Below are positions 35,832-47,772 of a DNA stretch of 64,000 nucleotides, piece by piece (the stretch's first letter is position 1; each line of letters starts with the position of its first letter). The DNA is taken from the NCBI GenBank assembly GCA_032629725.1, contig JAFEVB010000027.1:186001-250000 (forward strand), given 5' to 3'. A program made the translations under genes and the position numbers. The notes beneath the pieces are model-generated. The model had not been told where the DNA came from and searched no databases. It was given only the letters and a program-made list of their open reading frames with translations. Origin of the DNA: Gremmenia infestans (taxonomy: Eukaryota > Ascomycota > Leotiomycetes > Helotiales > Hamatocanthoscyphaceae).

Positions 35832-37236
35832 ATGCAGGCGGAGCCAACTGATATTATTGAAGCCGACGATGACTCTTTCAGTGATGAGGTTTGTTCAAAT
35901 CTATCTTCTGCTAGGGGAAGCTCAAATCTAACCTGTCTCTGAATTTGTCCAGGGTGCCGACGTGGGCGGAGAAAATTCGCTTATGACATCTTTCTCTTCG
36001 AGTCTTGTGAAGGGTGTCGAGGAAAACGGAAGAACCTACGCTTCCTATGGGAAAGAAGGTTCGTTGATGGTATCTGGACTGGCCAGCTTTCCTTGACCTT
36101 GAGCCAAATCTATACAAAACAGAACAGCAACTAACGAGCACTGCGAATGTCAAGAGTATGGCGCGCCAATGGACGAACAGGAGATGGACAGAATCGACAT
36201 GGCTCACGCTAAATATTTCATGTTATTGGATAAAAAGAGATGGCTTGCTCCAATACCCGCGCAGCCACAGAAAGTCCTCGACCTAGCTTGTGGAACAGGT
36301 CAGTCATTCATCTGCACCTTTCTTTCTTCACGAAACTTGCTAGGAACGAATCATGTTGATCCACTCTGCAGGAATCTGGAGCATTGACTTTGCCGATGCA
36401 TATCCATCTGCACAGGTAAGAATTCCATCCATAATATGATCAAAACGGTACTAGCTTGTCACGTTACAGGTCACTGGTGTTGACATTGCGCCTATACAAC
36501 CAAAATGGTGAGTGAAATGTTTACTTGCACGTCAGCTTCTATAAATCCTGATTATGTCTTTTCACAAGGACCTCACCAAACTGTCATTTCGAGATCGACG
36601 ACATCGAACAGCCGTGGACATGGAAGGAGGAAAGTTTCGATTACATCTTCGCTCGAGATCTACTGCTCTGCATCCGAGACTGGCCCCGCCTAGTCGAACA
36701 ATGTTACAAGTATGCTCTTCCTCTTTCCACAATAATAAATCAGAATGCTCAAGAGTAACAACTGCAACAACAGACATCTCAAGCCAGGTGGATGGCTCGA
36801 ATTCCAATGCATTGACGGGAGTCTCAAATGCGACGACGGCACGCTCCCAGAAAGCAGCCAATTCAAAGAATACGACCGTCTGCTCCGCGCCGCCGCAACC
36901 GCATTCGGCACCCCGCTCGAAGACCCAACCGGCTACGCCAAATGGTTCGAAGGTGCGGGATTCGAGGGTGTGACAGAGAAGGTCTTCAAGATGCCGACGA
37001 GTCCCTGGCCGAAAGACCCACGGCTTCGCTTAGTCGGGGCCTTTGAGCAGGAGAACCTAACGGTCAATTTGGAGGGTATTAGCCTGAGGGTCTTTCAGAA
37101 GGGTTTAGGGTGGGGCGCGGACGAATCGGCTGTGTTTTTCGCGGCGGTCAGGAAGGATATAAAAAATCGGAGGCAACATTCTTATTACCCTTTCTATGCG
37201 GTGTATGGGCAGAAACCTTTATCATCAGCTACTTAG
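35832..37236 (+). CDS. LaeA-like SAM-dependent methyltransferase, copy B
   Basis: Seven exons (35832-35888, 35953-36058, 36155-36298, 36372-36415, 36470-36507, 36569-36709, 36774-37236) give 330 aa with every phase consistent. Same architecture as copy A: acidic N-terminus, ENGRTYASYGKEEYGAP box, MDRIDMAHAKYFML, VLDLACGTGIW (SAM motif I), VTGVDIAPIQP, IRDWPRLVEQCYKHLKPGGW, PTSPWPKD, and the final FYAVYGQKP. Six introns against two in copy A. The motif-I serine/glycine of copy A is ACGTG here, still acceptable. Typical of secondary-metabolite gene neighbourhoods, but no synthase is present. Confidence 0.9.
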
Positions 37237-38318
37237 AATAGATTTCTAAGACTATTAGGTAACGCACTAGATCAATCAGAGTCACGTGTTGGACCTATAG
37301 TAATGTGATTTACTGAGTACCATTCAGATTTACTCCGTGCATCATTAAGCTATATTCTTCTTCAACCAAGAATCCACTCAAAAACACCAGCCGCTGAGAA
37401 GTATACTCTTTAACTATCCAATTTCCTCCATACCATATTACTGTAGAACTAGTAGGTAAACCACAAAATATCACTAAATTCAAAGCCATCACCTGTCTTG
37501 AAACTTTATTCTAACTCCGTTCCGTTCCGTAGTAATGTACAGCCCCTTTCTTAAGCGAAAATGAATACGTAGGCATTGGTGTGAAAACTAGACCAGCTAG
37601 CGCGATTCGAGAGGATATGATCTAATTACTAATAGCTACTCATAGATCTAACTCAAGTGCAAGCAATATTCAATCATTGATCCTTAACTTCAACGTCCCT
37701 CCCGGCTTTTGCGCCCTAATTCTGCCATTGAAATTTAGACTCAATATTTTCTCTCTATAAGGGCTTCGCTGCTGCAACGCTCACTAGCAATGGAGATAAT
37801 CTGCGAGCAACGAGCTGGGACTGGTAAATTAGAGGGCGTTAGTCGTAGTACGTGCTTTACTAGGAATATGTATGGATCTCGGGGGCTTTTCCCGGCATGT
37901 TACTAATAAGCTATCTTTCTTGCGGATGCCGATACACGTATATTGTGATAGCTGTTGAAGCCCGAGCCAGAGCTAGTTTGTAGGCATGGGAAAATCTTCG
38001 GACGATGCAAGGAAGTGTATCTAGGACGTCACGCCAGCTGTTGAACTGCCATGCTAGGGTTTAGGACCGTACGTATAGGAACTTCGAATTTCAAATTGAT
38101 ATATGTAAACCTGCGCGCTGGTCTGCAACACGGCACCATATGCTTGATGCCAAGTTGAGTAGGTCGGGCATCATTCAAGACGCGCCACCAAACCACCTAT
38201 TAACACCCTATCTTCAACGAACGGCACAACACAATACTGCTCGATCGCAGAACGCCTCCCAAACTCCCAATATCCGTGATATATATAAAAGAAAACAAGT
38301 ACGTGCGTATGTACACCC
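37237..38318. other. Intergenic, AT-rich
   Basis: Convergent 3' ends. AT-rich with many stops in all frames. No gene, RNA or repeat recognised. Confidence 0.5.
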
Positions 38319-38696
38319 CTAATGTTCAATGGCCTCACCCCTCCTCGACCTCTCTTTCTCAGCCAGTGTCATATTCCAAGGCTTCTTCGCTTTCGCCGCG
38401 TTCATGAGGTTCTTGCGATCCAAGATCGTATCTCTGTTGCAAGGCACACAAAGTTAGCAAATCCTTTTATCCTTTCTCCATTTCAATGTTTCTTGTGTAG
38501 GGTAGGGTTCATACAGTGGATCTTGTTCTGGGTGTACACTGGCATTATAGACGCTCTGTTCCCCGCGCAGCCCCATTTGTTTCCGGCTCGCGATGCTGAT
38601 GATGCGGTCGGATGCGTAGACGCCTGTTAGGGCCGCGACGGTGATAATGGAAAAGTTGCGGAGGATGGTTCCTGCGATTGCTGGGTTCGTACTCAT
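38319..38696 (-). CDS. Small single-pass membrane protein, mitochondrial type (unnamed)
   Basis: Two exons (38696-38515, 38433-38319) give 98 aa; the intron is supported by phase and by GTATGA/CAACAG sites. Residues about 12-32 form one hydrophobic helix after a short N-terminus with one Arg. The C-terminal half is soluble and basic (LDRKNLMNAAKAKKPW, then EKERSRRGEAIEH). This resembles small fungal inner-membrane or respiratory assembly proteins, but I do not recognise the family. Too regular in composition to be a chance frame. Confidence 0.65.
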
Positions 38697-40162
38697 ATTG
38701 GAGATTTATATTTGATATTGAGAGATAGGATAGATCGAAATGGTTTTGATGTGTGAGTAGAAGGAGTATGTATTGATTGTTTGATTGATTGATTGATCGC
38801 TTGCTTGTTCAAGTAGATGTAAAATGTGTTGTTTTGTATAGATTGATATTTTAGATAATCGATACCGCTATGCTGGTTTATATGGTTTTCCAGTGATGCT
38901 TCGCGACTTTTCCGCCGTTGCGTGTTCTGATGAACCCGTGGCGTGACATGCTGTAACCATGAAGCCATTCGCGCTCAGGGGTTAGGGTTCGGCCACATCC
39001 GAAGCTGTGCTCACGACGCCGAAGACCACGCTCACCTGATCCCATGAAAACCCCAGGAAAATCCAAAAATCTGATTCGCTGACATGGGAATTTTGCTGGT
39101 TTTAGGTCATGATTTAATTCATTTATGAATTCTTGCTCCGTACCTATGTGCAGAGATGAGCGCCGGAATCCTATAGGAATAGGAGTGTGCCTATGCTGTG
39201 CCTTCGCTTAATTGCACCAAAGACTTCCGAGAGTGAACACTAGGGAAAAAGGGCTGAGGCATACTCCATACTGTATGCGATAAAGAATGAACAATTCCAT
39301 TCCGCTGCATTGAAAGGGTAAAACATTATGGCTTACATGAAGACAAAGAATCGAAACGTAAAGAAACAGGTCATATGTACTCTAAACCGCACTTCTTCGT
39401 AAATGTGGAAATCACTTCAGTATCACTTTCAGCTGCAAAATACCCCGCATCCGACATCCGATAATACAACTTTCCATTGGGAAAGCCTACGCTACGCTCC
39501 CTGGGGTAGTTGTGAAACTCGAGTTGTTCCTACCCAATCAAATGATAAGTAACTCTACGTGACTGTCCCTTTCACGCCTCTTTGAAAAAAAAATCAGGAT
39601 TAAAGCTTATACTTAATCTGTTATCACCTAGCACTCAGCTTGTGTCTAAGGCTCAAAGATTCCCGGTTCATTTTCTGGCCATTCTCCTAGTATTGGAAGC
39701 CATAAACCCTAGAAATCATATTCTATGGGCATATATTACTTGTAAGCACTATTAGTGTTGGAGTGCATATCATGAGTACCATGTGATAGAGCGCGGCCGC
39801 TAGCTTAGATGGAGGCTTAATCTCCATCTTCCTCAACCTAGCTACAAACCTCTTCACCTAAAAATGCAACCACTAAACAACAAGTTACTACCTTAGATTA
39901 GCAAGATGCACTACTTGATAACAAACATTAGTGCTGGTGTCCTAGTAGATGACCACGTGTAAGTAGGCACTTAGTAAAATAATTCCTTGGGTGCTTGCTT
40001 TGCTTTGTACATCTTTCTTTCTATCTATCTATCCATCCCATATTGCTGTCTTCTATGCTATGCCTTATGCTATTTACTGTTATACATATTGATGAGATTC
40101 ATCCCTCGGTTGTTGTTTGTCTTTTGTAGGGAGATGATCTGTTGGCGTTGGGTTTTGGTCTG
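38697..40162. other. Intergenic
   Basis: Contains a TTGA/TGAT repeat at about 38771-38798 in the leader of the 98-aa protein. The remainder is AT-rich and shows no gene. Confidence 0.5.
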
Positions 40163-42923
40163 TTAGGCGTGTGTCGTAGTTGGCGATTGGATGGTTTCGG
40201 TATTAGTGCTGGTGCTAATGTTCTTCTCGGGGTTGGTGCTGGTGATGATACCGTTGGGTACGTTGGGGGTGGTTTCGACGGATTCTTTGGTTGGGCTTGT
40301 GGCGGTATCTTTGGTTTCGTCGCTCTTCTCGACTTCGGAAGGAGTAACCTTATCCTCCTTAATCTCAGCCTCGTCTCTCTTGATTTCGGCCTCGTCCTCC
40401 TTGACCTCTGGCTTGTCCTCCTTGGCCTTACTCCTCTTCTCCTTTTCCTTTTTCATAGCGTCCCATATTTCCTTTGCTATCTCCACCAACTTCTCACCCT
40501 TTATTTCACCATTAACCACAGACTTGGTAAGAACCTCAATCGCGTCCTTCCGCTTCTTCTCAGGCCCACCGTTATTCGCAGCCTGTTTCGCCAACTTCAC
40601 CAACTCGGCCCCCTTAACCCCTCCATCCGCCACAGCCTGCGTCAGCACCTCAAGATTAATCACCAAGGCCTTTGTCTTCTTCCTCTCCTCCGCCTTCTTT
40701 CTCGCTCTCTCAACCATATTCTTAGCCTCTGCCACCCGCGCCTCCTCATCCTTCGCCCACGTTTCAACCTCCCTCGCAGCAACAGCAGGCTTATCCCGAT
40801 GCGTAAGTAGATACCCCTGTAACTGCGCCGGCGTAAACTTGTCCTCTGGAACGCGTCCACCAAACTCCCGCGCCAACTTCCGCAACTCATCGTCCACGTT
40901 CTCAGACTCATACATGCGCAGAAACATCAGCTCCGCGCTGTGCGCCGAGATGTGCCCTAGGTATATCTTGCTGTCGATACGCCCCGGTCGAACTAGCGCG
41001 GGATCCAGTTTGTGGGCTTGGTTGGAAGTCATGAGCACGATGCGTCCTTCTTGAGAGGAGACTCCATCCAAAACATTCAGTAAACCAGATAAAGTGCAGT
41101 ACCCTTGCCGGTAGGATGTTTGCTTGGGTTTTTCGTCTTCATCTTCATCATCCTCATTCATTCCGGGCCGGCGGTCTAGACCAACAGCGTCGATGTCTTC
41201 AAGGAGGACCTGGGGGGTAAATATTGTTAGTGGAGGGTTCATTAGTGAGGAGTATCTTTGTGGGTGGGGGGTGGTGGCTGATTTTTCAGGGGATGTAGAG
41301 TTATGCTCTGGGTAAAGTTGGAATCACAAATCCTTACGATGCATCTAGGGGGTAACTCGAAGAACCATCTCTGGAGAGTGGCATCATCATAGACGCTTGG
41401 GAGATGGCAGAGGTAAAGGTCAAGTCCAAAAATCCCAGCGAGAGCGAGAGACAACGATGACTTGCCAGTTCCTCTACAGAAAGCGCGAGTTAGCTTAATG
41501 TTCGTAAAGAGCGAAACAACAGCATATAATCGCTTCCGGAGCGGCTGTAATTCTGGGTATATGGACAGATACCCAAATGGTACCAGTATCGGGAATACAT
41601 AGGAATATTGGATAACTTACGGAGTGCCATGCAAAAGATACCCCCGGCGATACGGAACCCCGCGATCAAGATAGAACTGTCTTGTATCAAGCCTCAAATA
41701 ACTCTTGATATCAGCCACAAGCCATGCCTTAAGGTCCTCATCAAAATGAACCGTATCTAACGGTCGAATGGGTTTCAGAATCGTCTGATCCCATGGAGTC
41801 CAACGCTGGAATACGCAACACAAATATCAGTCACAAGTACCATTTGATTCCAGAACCGATATTACTCAGACCCATATCTTACCCCTTCTGAAGTAGTACG
41901 AATCGTGGTAAATGTTTCCCGCTGATTCTTCGCGAATTCTCGGCACGTGTCCAGGAAACGCTTGATGGGAGCTACGGAGCGACCCATGCACATTACCACG
42001 AGCGGCTCGTGGCCGATGGGCGCGTCTGCATATTCGTCTGGCGTGTCGGTGGAGCCTTTTGCGCTTGTGCTTGATGGAGTAGGAAAGCGGCGGACCATGA
42101 AAAGGCGGCGCGCGTGGACGAACCATGTTGTGCCGAAGGTGGGTAAGTATTGGACTGTGAAATATATATTTCAGCTTTTGGTCTCTCCTAGTCTTCATAT
42201 GTTGGGAGACACTGCCTTAGGAACCAACTATTTCTTCTCGAAGCAATGTTTTGGTCTTCATTCATGCCGTCCCGGGTATGAAATGAAACGGAATGAAGTG
42301 ATTCAGAGGTGGGTTACCTTACTAGGAATAGCATTCTCATGCTTAAACTTAGCCTCCTCCAGCTCTCTCGTAAAATAGTCGTTCTGAATAGACTTCGTCC
42401 GCGCCGTCAGGATCCTCGTCCCCTGACGCTCCAAAACATGAGCACTAATCCAATTAATCACTTCTCGATTAAGCATATCCTTACTCCCAATCGAAATTGA
42501 AGCAGTAAATAGTCGAATCATCCACCAATATGCCTTGAGGCCGAATCCTTTGAGGTACTGCAAGGCGCCGGAGATGGTGCCGAAGACTGTTAGGACGGCA
42601 GCTAGTGTCGTGACATCAAGGCTGAGCCAGGTCGAGAAGAAGGATTGCAGGAATCCGAAGTCTGGGGTGGCGTGAGAGAGGACATCGTTGATTGATGCGA
42701 CTGGTGTAGTCTTTGCAAGCTGTGAGGGCGTGTTAGCTTTGTGTTTGGAAGGGTTTTTCATATGTGGTTGAGAGAGGAGGTCATGACTCTGGAGCCGTGA
42801 GACAGTCCTGGAATGAAGAGCCTAGAATTGCCTCGAGAGAAAGACACCTTGGATGAGGGAAAGGAGTTGAGAGAACAAGACGTATCTTACGTTGAGGAGT
42901 TTGCTAATTCCAGTTTGTGACAT
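40163..42923 (-). CDS. BCS1-like AAA ATPase with long charged C-terminal tail
   Basis: Six exons (42923-42891, 42719-42323, 42154-41883, 41805-41621, 41473-41338, 41209-40163) give 689 aa. The start is on the 11-codon first exon (MSQTGISKLLN); the ATG at 42761 is intronic in this model. A BCS1_N domain (about 45-240, with one transmembrane helix near 40-60) precedes the AAA domain. Walker A is PGTGKSS (split by intron 4), Walker B is VLLEDIDAVG (342-351), sensor VLMTSN and arginine finger VRPGRID. True Bcs1 (about 450 aa) moves the Rieske protein into complex III. The paralogous fungal group to which this belongs has no settled role. The extra 200 residues include an internal duplication (see findings) and a Lys/Glu repeat tail. 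Confidence 0.9.
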
Positions 42924-43588
42924 TGTGAGTGTGATCCTGAGTTGGCTAAGGTAGTAATGATGTGGCTTCAAAAAAATCAGGTGTCTTATGGCGAGGAGTT
43001 GTATTCCAAAATATGATTTTATAGCTAGCAAACTTGTACTACCTCGACACTCGGCCATTGTTCCTCAACCTGCAATCTATTCACACAACACTACCGTGAG
43101 TCATTCCCTGGAGTCAAGCAAGATTGAGATTGACTTGGTACAATCATCCTTATCCCGTTAATTCCTTCCTGTGAGATATAATAGGAGTTACACAACGGTC
43201 TTGTAAGAAATCTAGGTAGTTATGGTGCTTCATAAACTATGTGATTCACTAGATAATGTTTAGTATGCAAGCCAACTCACACACTTAAATATGAAAGTAG
43301 ACATATGAAGACTGCCCTCCGCATCTTGCCTACGAACCTGAAAGCCTAAACCTCGGATTCCAATAGTATAAGAATAAAGTTTATCACAATACTCTAAATG
43401 CACTGATTTAGCTTGTTGTTGATACGATCCACATACACTGACTACTAAGTCTTAACTGCTGAGCGGAGGACTAGATTAATCGACACAAGATGAATAACGA
43501 CCAGTGGATTAGACAATCATAGAAACACAATGCGTCACAAAAACAACTTCTTCGCATGTAAGTTGGTATGTATTATAGCTCCATCAAT
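42924..43588. other. Intergenic
   Basis: Between the BCS1-like gene start and the 3' end of the zinc-finger gene. AT-rich, nothing recognised. Confidence 0.5.
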
Positions 43589-45486
43589 TTATAGCAGTTC
43601 CGCAACAATCATCACTAGTGTTCCTACATCACCAACCTCCGCATTCCATTCGTCCCACTTTGTCACACTAGACAGCATCCCATCATCCGTTTTCTGAATC
43701 CTAGTAAGTTCTCCGGCTTCGGACACACCATATATACTGCGTTGCTCGGAGTACGTCTTGAACTCTGTCCTCCATACTTCGACATCCTGTGCATTCCATA
43801 ATGCCGCGGTGCTTGGTAGAGGGATAAGAACATATCCGCCTACAGAATAATACGAGACGCTAGTTGATATATCCACTAAGATATTGATAATCTGAAACAT
43901 GAGTACTGTGCTGGATAGGACTTTAGCATGAATGGTAATCATAAGTTATGACAATAACAGCAATGCTCACCGTCTTCTTGATTCGTTGAAGCTCCACTCT
44001 CTCCACGCCAGCTCAGGCTCATCAGGAAGTTCACAATCACAACGCTGCCCGATCGATAACGCCAGAGCTCTAGAGACGAGCTTTTTCGCTTATCAGCTAT
44101 GAAAGACCAACTATGCACAATTGGGAGTTGGTCAGATTTGCGAACAACTCACATTGACTGTCGCAAGTAGCGAAATGTCAAAGACATCATGCCCAACTGG
44201 AACATCCTGAAGGCGCAACAAGCAGTAGATGAGCAGGGCCTGCAAAGTAGCTAGAAGCTCCCATCGGTCGAAATGAGAATGCTAGTTATCGTTATTTAAT
44301 GATCTCGCTTTGGCCGCAGCCTGGCTCAGCTTACCTCTGTCAAGATTCTGTCTTGTTCAAGCCAGATTAGCTTCCAAATGAGGCTTTCATTTTCTTCCGT
44401 TCTTGACTTGAACATGCGCACCAACCTCTCGCATCTGATTAAAGCCTGCTTATCGACGATCAGCAACGGCCTTTTCTGATTTGGTAGGTAACCTAAAAAT
44501 CTCGGGCAATCTGCGAGATACACTGTAAACTCTGATTCATTTATCGGGAATCAGCGACTCCCTGAATACGAATAGATGAAACAGAAACGCAAAAAGCTGA
44601 CCTGCTGTGGGCGGCTATCTCCTGCTTCGGACCACGAATACAATAAAGGACTCATAAACGGCGAATGCATGCCTTTTTGGAGCATCAGAAAGGGATAAGA
44701 TCGTAATATACGCATCGCCAACGACATCAAGGGAGCCTGATCTGGTTTTGTGAAAGCACGGGTGTTGAAGAGGGAGAGATTAGATAACTGCTGAGCCCAT
44801 GGTGAGGGAACGGATGTCCTGTCCACAAGCGCATTCGACACTGTGCTAAAAGCACATGCCTTGAAGTCAACCCCCTGGGTTTCAACGAGCATGCTGTCAA
44901 ATTTAACAGTGTCAATTTGCCCGAAATCAGCATCCCAGTCGCCATCTCCTGATAATCCAAGAGGGGCTACTATGGTTTGATAGTTCTTCACGGACGTGCT
45001 GACTTGTAGGTTCTCAGCACGGATGAGTTTCCCGGATACATCGGTGGTGTTCTCTGGGATCTGTGGCTCTCGATCCACGCGGAGTGCTTCATCTACTGTG
45101 AGAACTATATCACCTTGGCTAGATATTCGATGCCGTTTGGCAACCGTATCGGACTCGCACTTGGCACTGCGTTTACTGCAACGAATACAGGCCTTTTGAC
45201 TTGTATCGGCAAGCCAGATGCAGCGTGTCTTTGCGCGTATACACGCACCGCAGGATCGCCTCCGAGATATGTTTGTATCGGCGGGTTTGGAGCGACAATA
45301 GTAGTAGTGTCGCTTCCGTGTGGATTCTGAATGATAGTTAGTATGTAAACATAACATGATTCCAAGTCTGGTATTCAACGAATATGTGAGTGGGGTTTTA
45401 CCTTGAGTAAATGTTCTCTTGCATAATGGACAGCACGTGCTTGGTTCGGAATTTTCCGAAGCTATTTGTTCTATCTCATCGAGCAT
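43589..45486 (-). CDS. Transcription factor with C2HC finger plus Zn2Cys6 cluster
   Basis: Proposed exons 45486-45402, 45326-44602, 44529-44335, 44281-44153, 44080-43971 and 43910-43589 encode 521 aa. Residues 19-39 form a zinc finger C-x2-C-x12-H-x3-C. Residues 54-85 form a fungal binuclear cluster C-x2-C-x6-C-x10-C-x2-C-x6-C (SCGACIRAKTRC...ACIRCSKRSAKC). The rest matches the middle-homology region of fungal-specific factors, with W-x-E-W-x-x-x-ESRRRT near residue 395-410. Exon 1/2 splicing is needed to complete the first finger. The exon 5 acceptor (AAAAAG) is weak but is the only one that keeps the frame. Likely a pathway-type regulator; its neighbour, an SDR at 45968, is a possible target. 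Confidence 0.8.
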
Positions 45487-45967
45487 ATTTTCGTCGTGGT
45501 ATTGTTGGGCAGTTTAAAGATGGAACATGAAATGCTGGATATTATAAGAAGTGATAAACTATTAACAAAATAATGTGGAGAGCTGTTCAATGTAATATTA
45601 AGTGCATGTGATTTATAACAGTTCATGGAGATCCGTGAAAGGTGGGTTGCAGCTTAATAATACAGTAGGGTGCACGCACAGTCGCCTCAATTACGGCCGT
45701 AAGCAAAAGTAGTAATAATGGGGCGTTTCACTAGCGGTTCCAGCAGGCTATTTTAACGTTTTCCTGAATCCAAGTAGCACTTCAAGAGAAAATTACCAAA
45801 TGTATGATATAACAGCCTAATAGAGTTTCCAAAAGATCAACCGTTGACAAAAGAGACTACTCTGAGACTTGTACCACCATGAAGTATCCCCGCGGCGAGA
45901 AGAATCCCGCATTTAGATGGCCCTGGAGAATGCGACATAATCTCAACTCTCGAGGATCAACTCCTCT
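45487..45967. other. Intergenic
   Basis: Promoter side of the zinc-finger gene and 3' side of the SDR gene. Nothing specific seen. Confidence 0.45.
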
Positions 45968-46950
45968 TTAACTGGTTCCAGTAATACCGCCGCTAACAGA
46001 AATCCACTGTGCAGTAATCCAACGGCTCTTCTCAGAAACCAGCAGAAGCGCAGCATCAGCCATATCTTGCACAGTTCCTAGACGGTTTGCCGCTCGTCCC
46101 TGCTGAACCATAGCATGTGCCGTGGCGCTTGGAGACCCATCGGGGTTCTGCAGGAATGGTTTTGAAGAGTCGGTGGGTATCGGGCCTGGTGCAAGCGTGT
46201 TGACGGTAATGCCATGGGATCGGCCAAGCTGTTGAATTCATCATCACTATCAGTATGCTATCGTCAAAAGCTAAGGCTCGGGAGATAAATAGCGAGCGAG
46301 CAGAACTGGCGCAAAACTTACCTCGCCAGCCCAAGATGCTGTCAAGCTATCCTGCGCAGCCTTTGCGGCTGAATAGATAGATATACCAGGAGGATTTAGC
46401 TTCGAGACGATAGACCCGATGTTGATGATACGGCCACCATTGGGCATTTTACCTGCTCCTACAACGGCCTGTGTCATGTAGATTGTACCGAAGACGTTGA
46501 CGCTGAACTCGTTTTCGAGATCCTTTTGTGCGACCTCTGTAAGGGCTTGAACGGGGTTGGCAACTATTCCATTGTTGACTAGAATGCAAGGGGTAATTAG
46601 TTCCCTATTTGATCTGGGAAATGGCACATTCCTCAATACGATAAATACATACCGAGAATGTCAATGTGATCGACGCCAAATGCCTTCAAGGTTTCCTCGA
46701 CCATTCGCTTCGCGGTGCTGTAATTATTCACAGAGCCTTGCACCACAGTCGTTTTGACTCCGAAATCCTTGGTGAGGCCAGCAGCTACTTTCTCGGCTTT
46801 TTCCTTGGACCCTTCCGATACATAATGAATTGCTACAGACGCGCCGTTCTGGGCGAAGGCCGTGGCGATAGCAGCACCGATGCCATTTTCTCTCCCAGAA
46901 CCTGTAATGATGGCTGTCTTACCGGCCAGTGACAGAGTATCTGCCGGCAT
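45968..46950 (-). CDS. Short-chain dehydrogenase/reductase (SDR, classical type)
   Basis: Exons 46950-46653, 46578-46322 and 46228-45968 give 271 aa. Classical SDR: cofactor motif TGSGRENGIG (16-25), NNG at 101-103 after the intron, catalytic Ser155 (INIGSIVS), Tyr168 and Lys172 (YSAAK), and a C-terminal PGPIPT / GITGTS as in FabG-like reductases. The residues after strand 2 do not clearly tell NADH from NADPH use. Substrate unknown; the adjacent transcription factor suggests a small regulated locus. Confidence 0.9.
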
Positions 46951-47772
46951 GTTTGGTGGATTCGTAAAGGGGGGTTAGAGCTATAGACGCAAATAATTGT
47001 AAGAGAAATTCTGGGGTTTAATCGATATGGAGTTAATGTTGAGTTTGTTCTAAGCATAAAGGGATACTACAGAGGTATATATATCTATGTGAGGATTCCA
47101 CTCATTTCTTAAATGCAGCATCAGTGCCTTCACGGATATCCGAGTTCTTTTCAAGCATATTACAAAGCGCCTCGGTGACTGCTTATCATACACCTGCGGA
47201 CATCCGTGAATAGTAGAAGTTCTAGGCCTCATGCAAATGAAATTGCATTCTTTGGGAATAAAGTTAGGCTAGGTACTATGAGGAGGCGCAAGTCCTCTTT
47301 TAGATTGACTGTTGGTCCACCCGGTTGTAGCACAAGCAAACAAAGTTTGCAAAGATAAGAAATAGTCAAGGGGATGATCAATTTTCACGGACGTTCAATA
47401 AAGACACTAGAAGATAGGATTAGGAATATGATTTGATTATTCGTTTTTAGCTTTTTTGACTACTTTTATAGAAAGAAACAAAAAAAACATCATAGCTCGT
47501 CAATATAGCTCAGAACGCATTAATGAATTATAGTCACATTAAGCAGAAAAGCGATGTCATGAGAATGTTTGTATTAGGAAATAGCTACTAAGCTAGCGCT
47601 CTCGATCGAGTGACCCTCCCAGCGGGTGAGAAGCACTAGCTAAGAACCCTAGCACCCATCAAGGGGCTTGATTGCTATACGTGGACCTACTTCCTCGAGG
47701 TGAAAGGCCACCATCAACACTCCTCTGAGAGAACCAACTTTCTTCAGGCAGAGTCAAATTCTTCAGGCAGAA
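46951..47772. other. Intergenic, AT-rich
   Basis: Promoter of the SDR and 3' flank of the secreted-protein gene. No further gene or repeat recognised. Confidence 0.5.

Noticed and set aside
40191..41054. 287-codon open frame on the + strand
   Set aside because: Antisense shadow of the BCS1-like gene; Ser/Leu-rich and made by the complement of its Lys/Glu-rich tail.
47600..47680. Possible tRNA-like stem region
   Set aside because: Short complementary words exist, but no T-arm consensus or full cloverleaf could be drawn.
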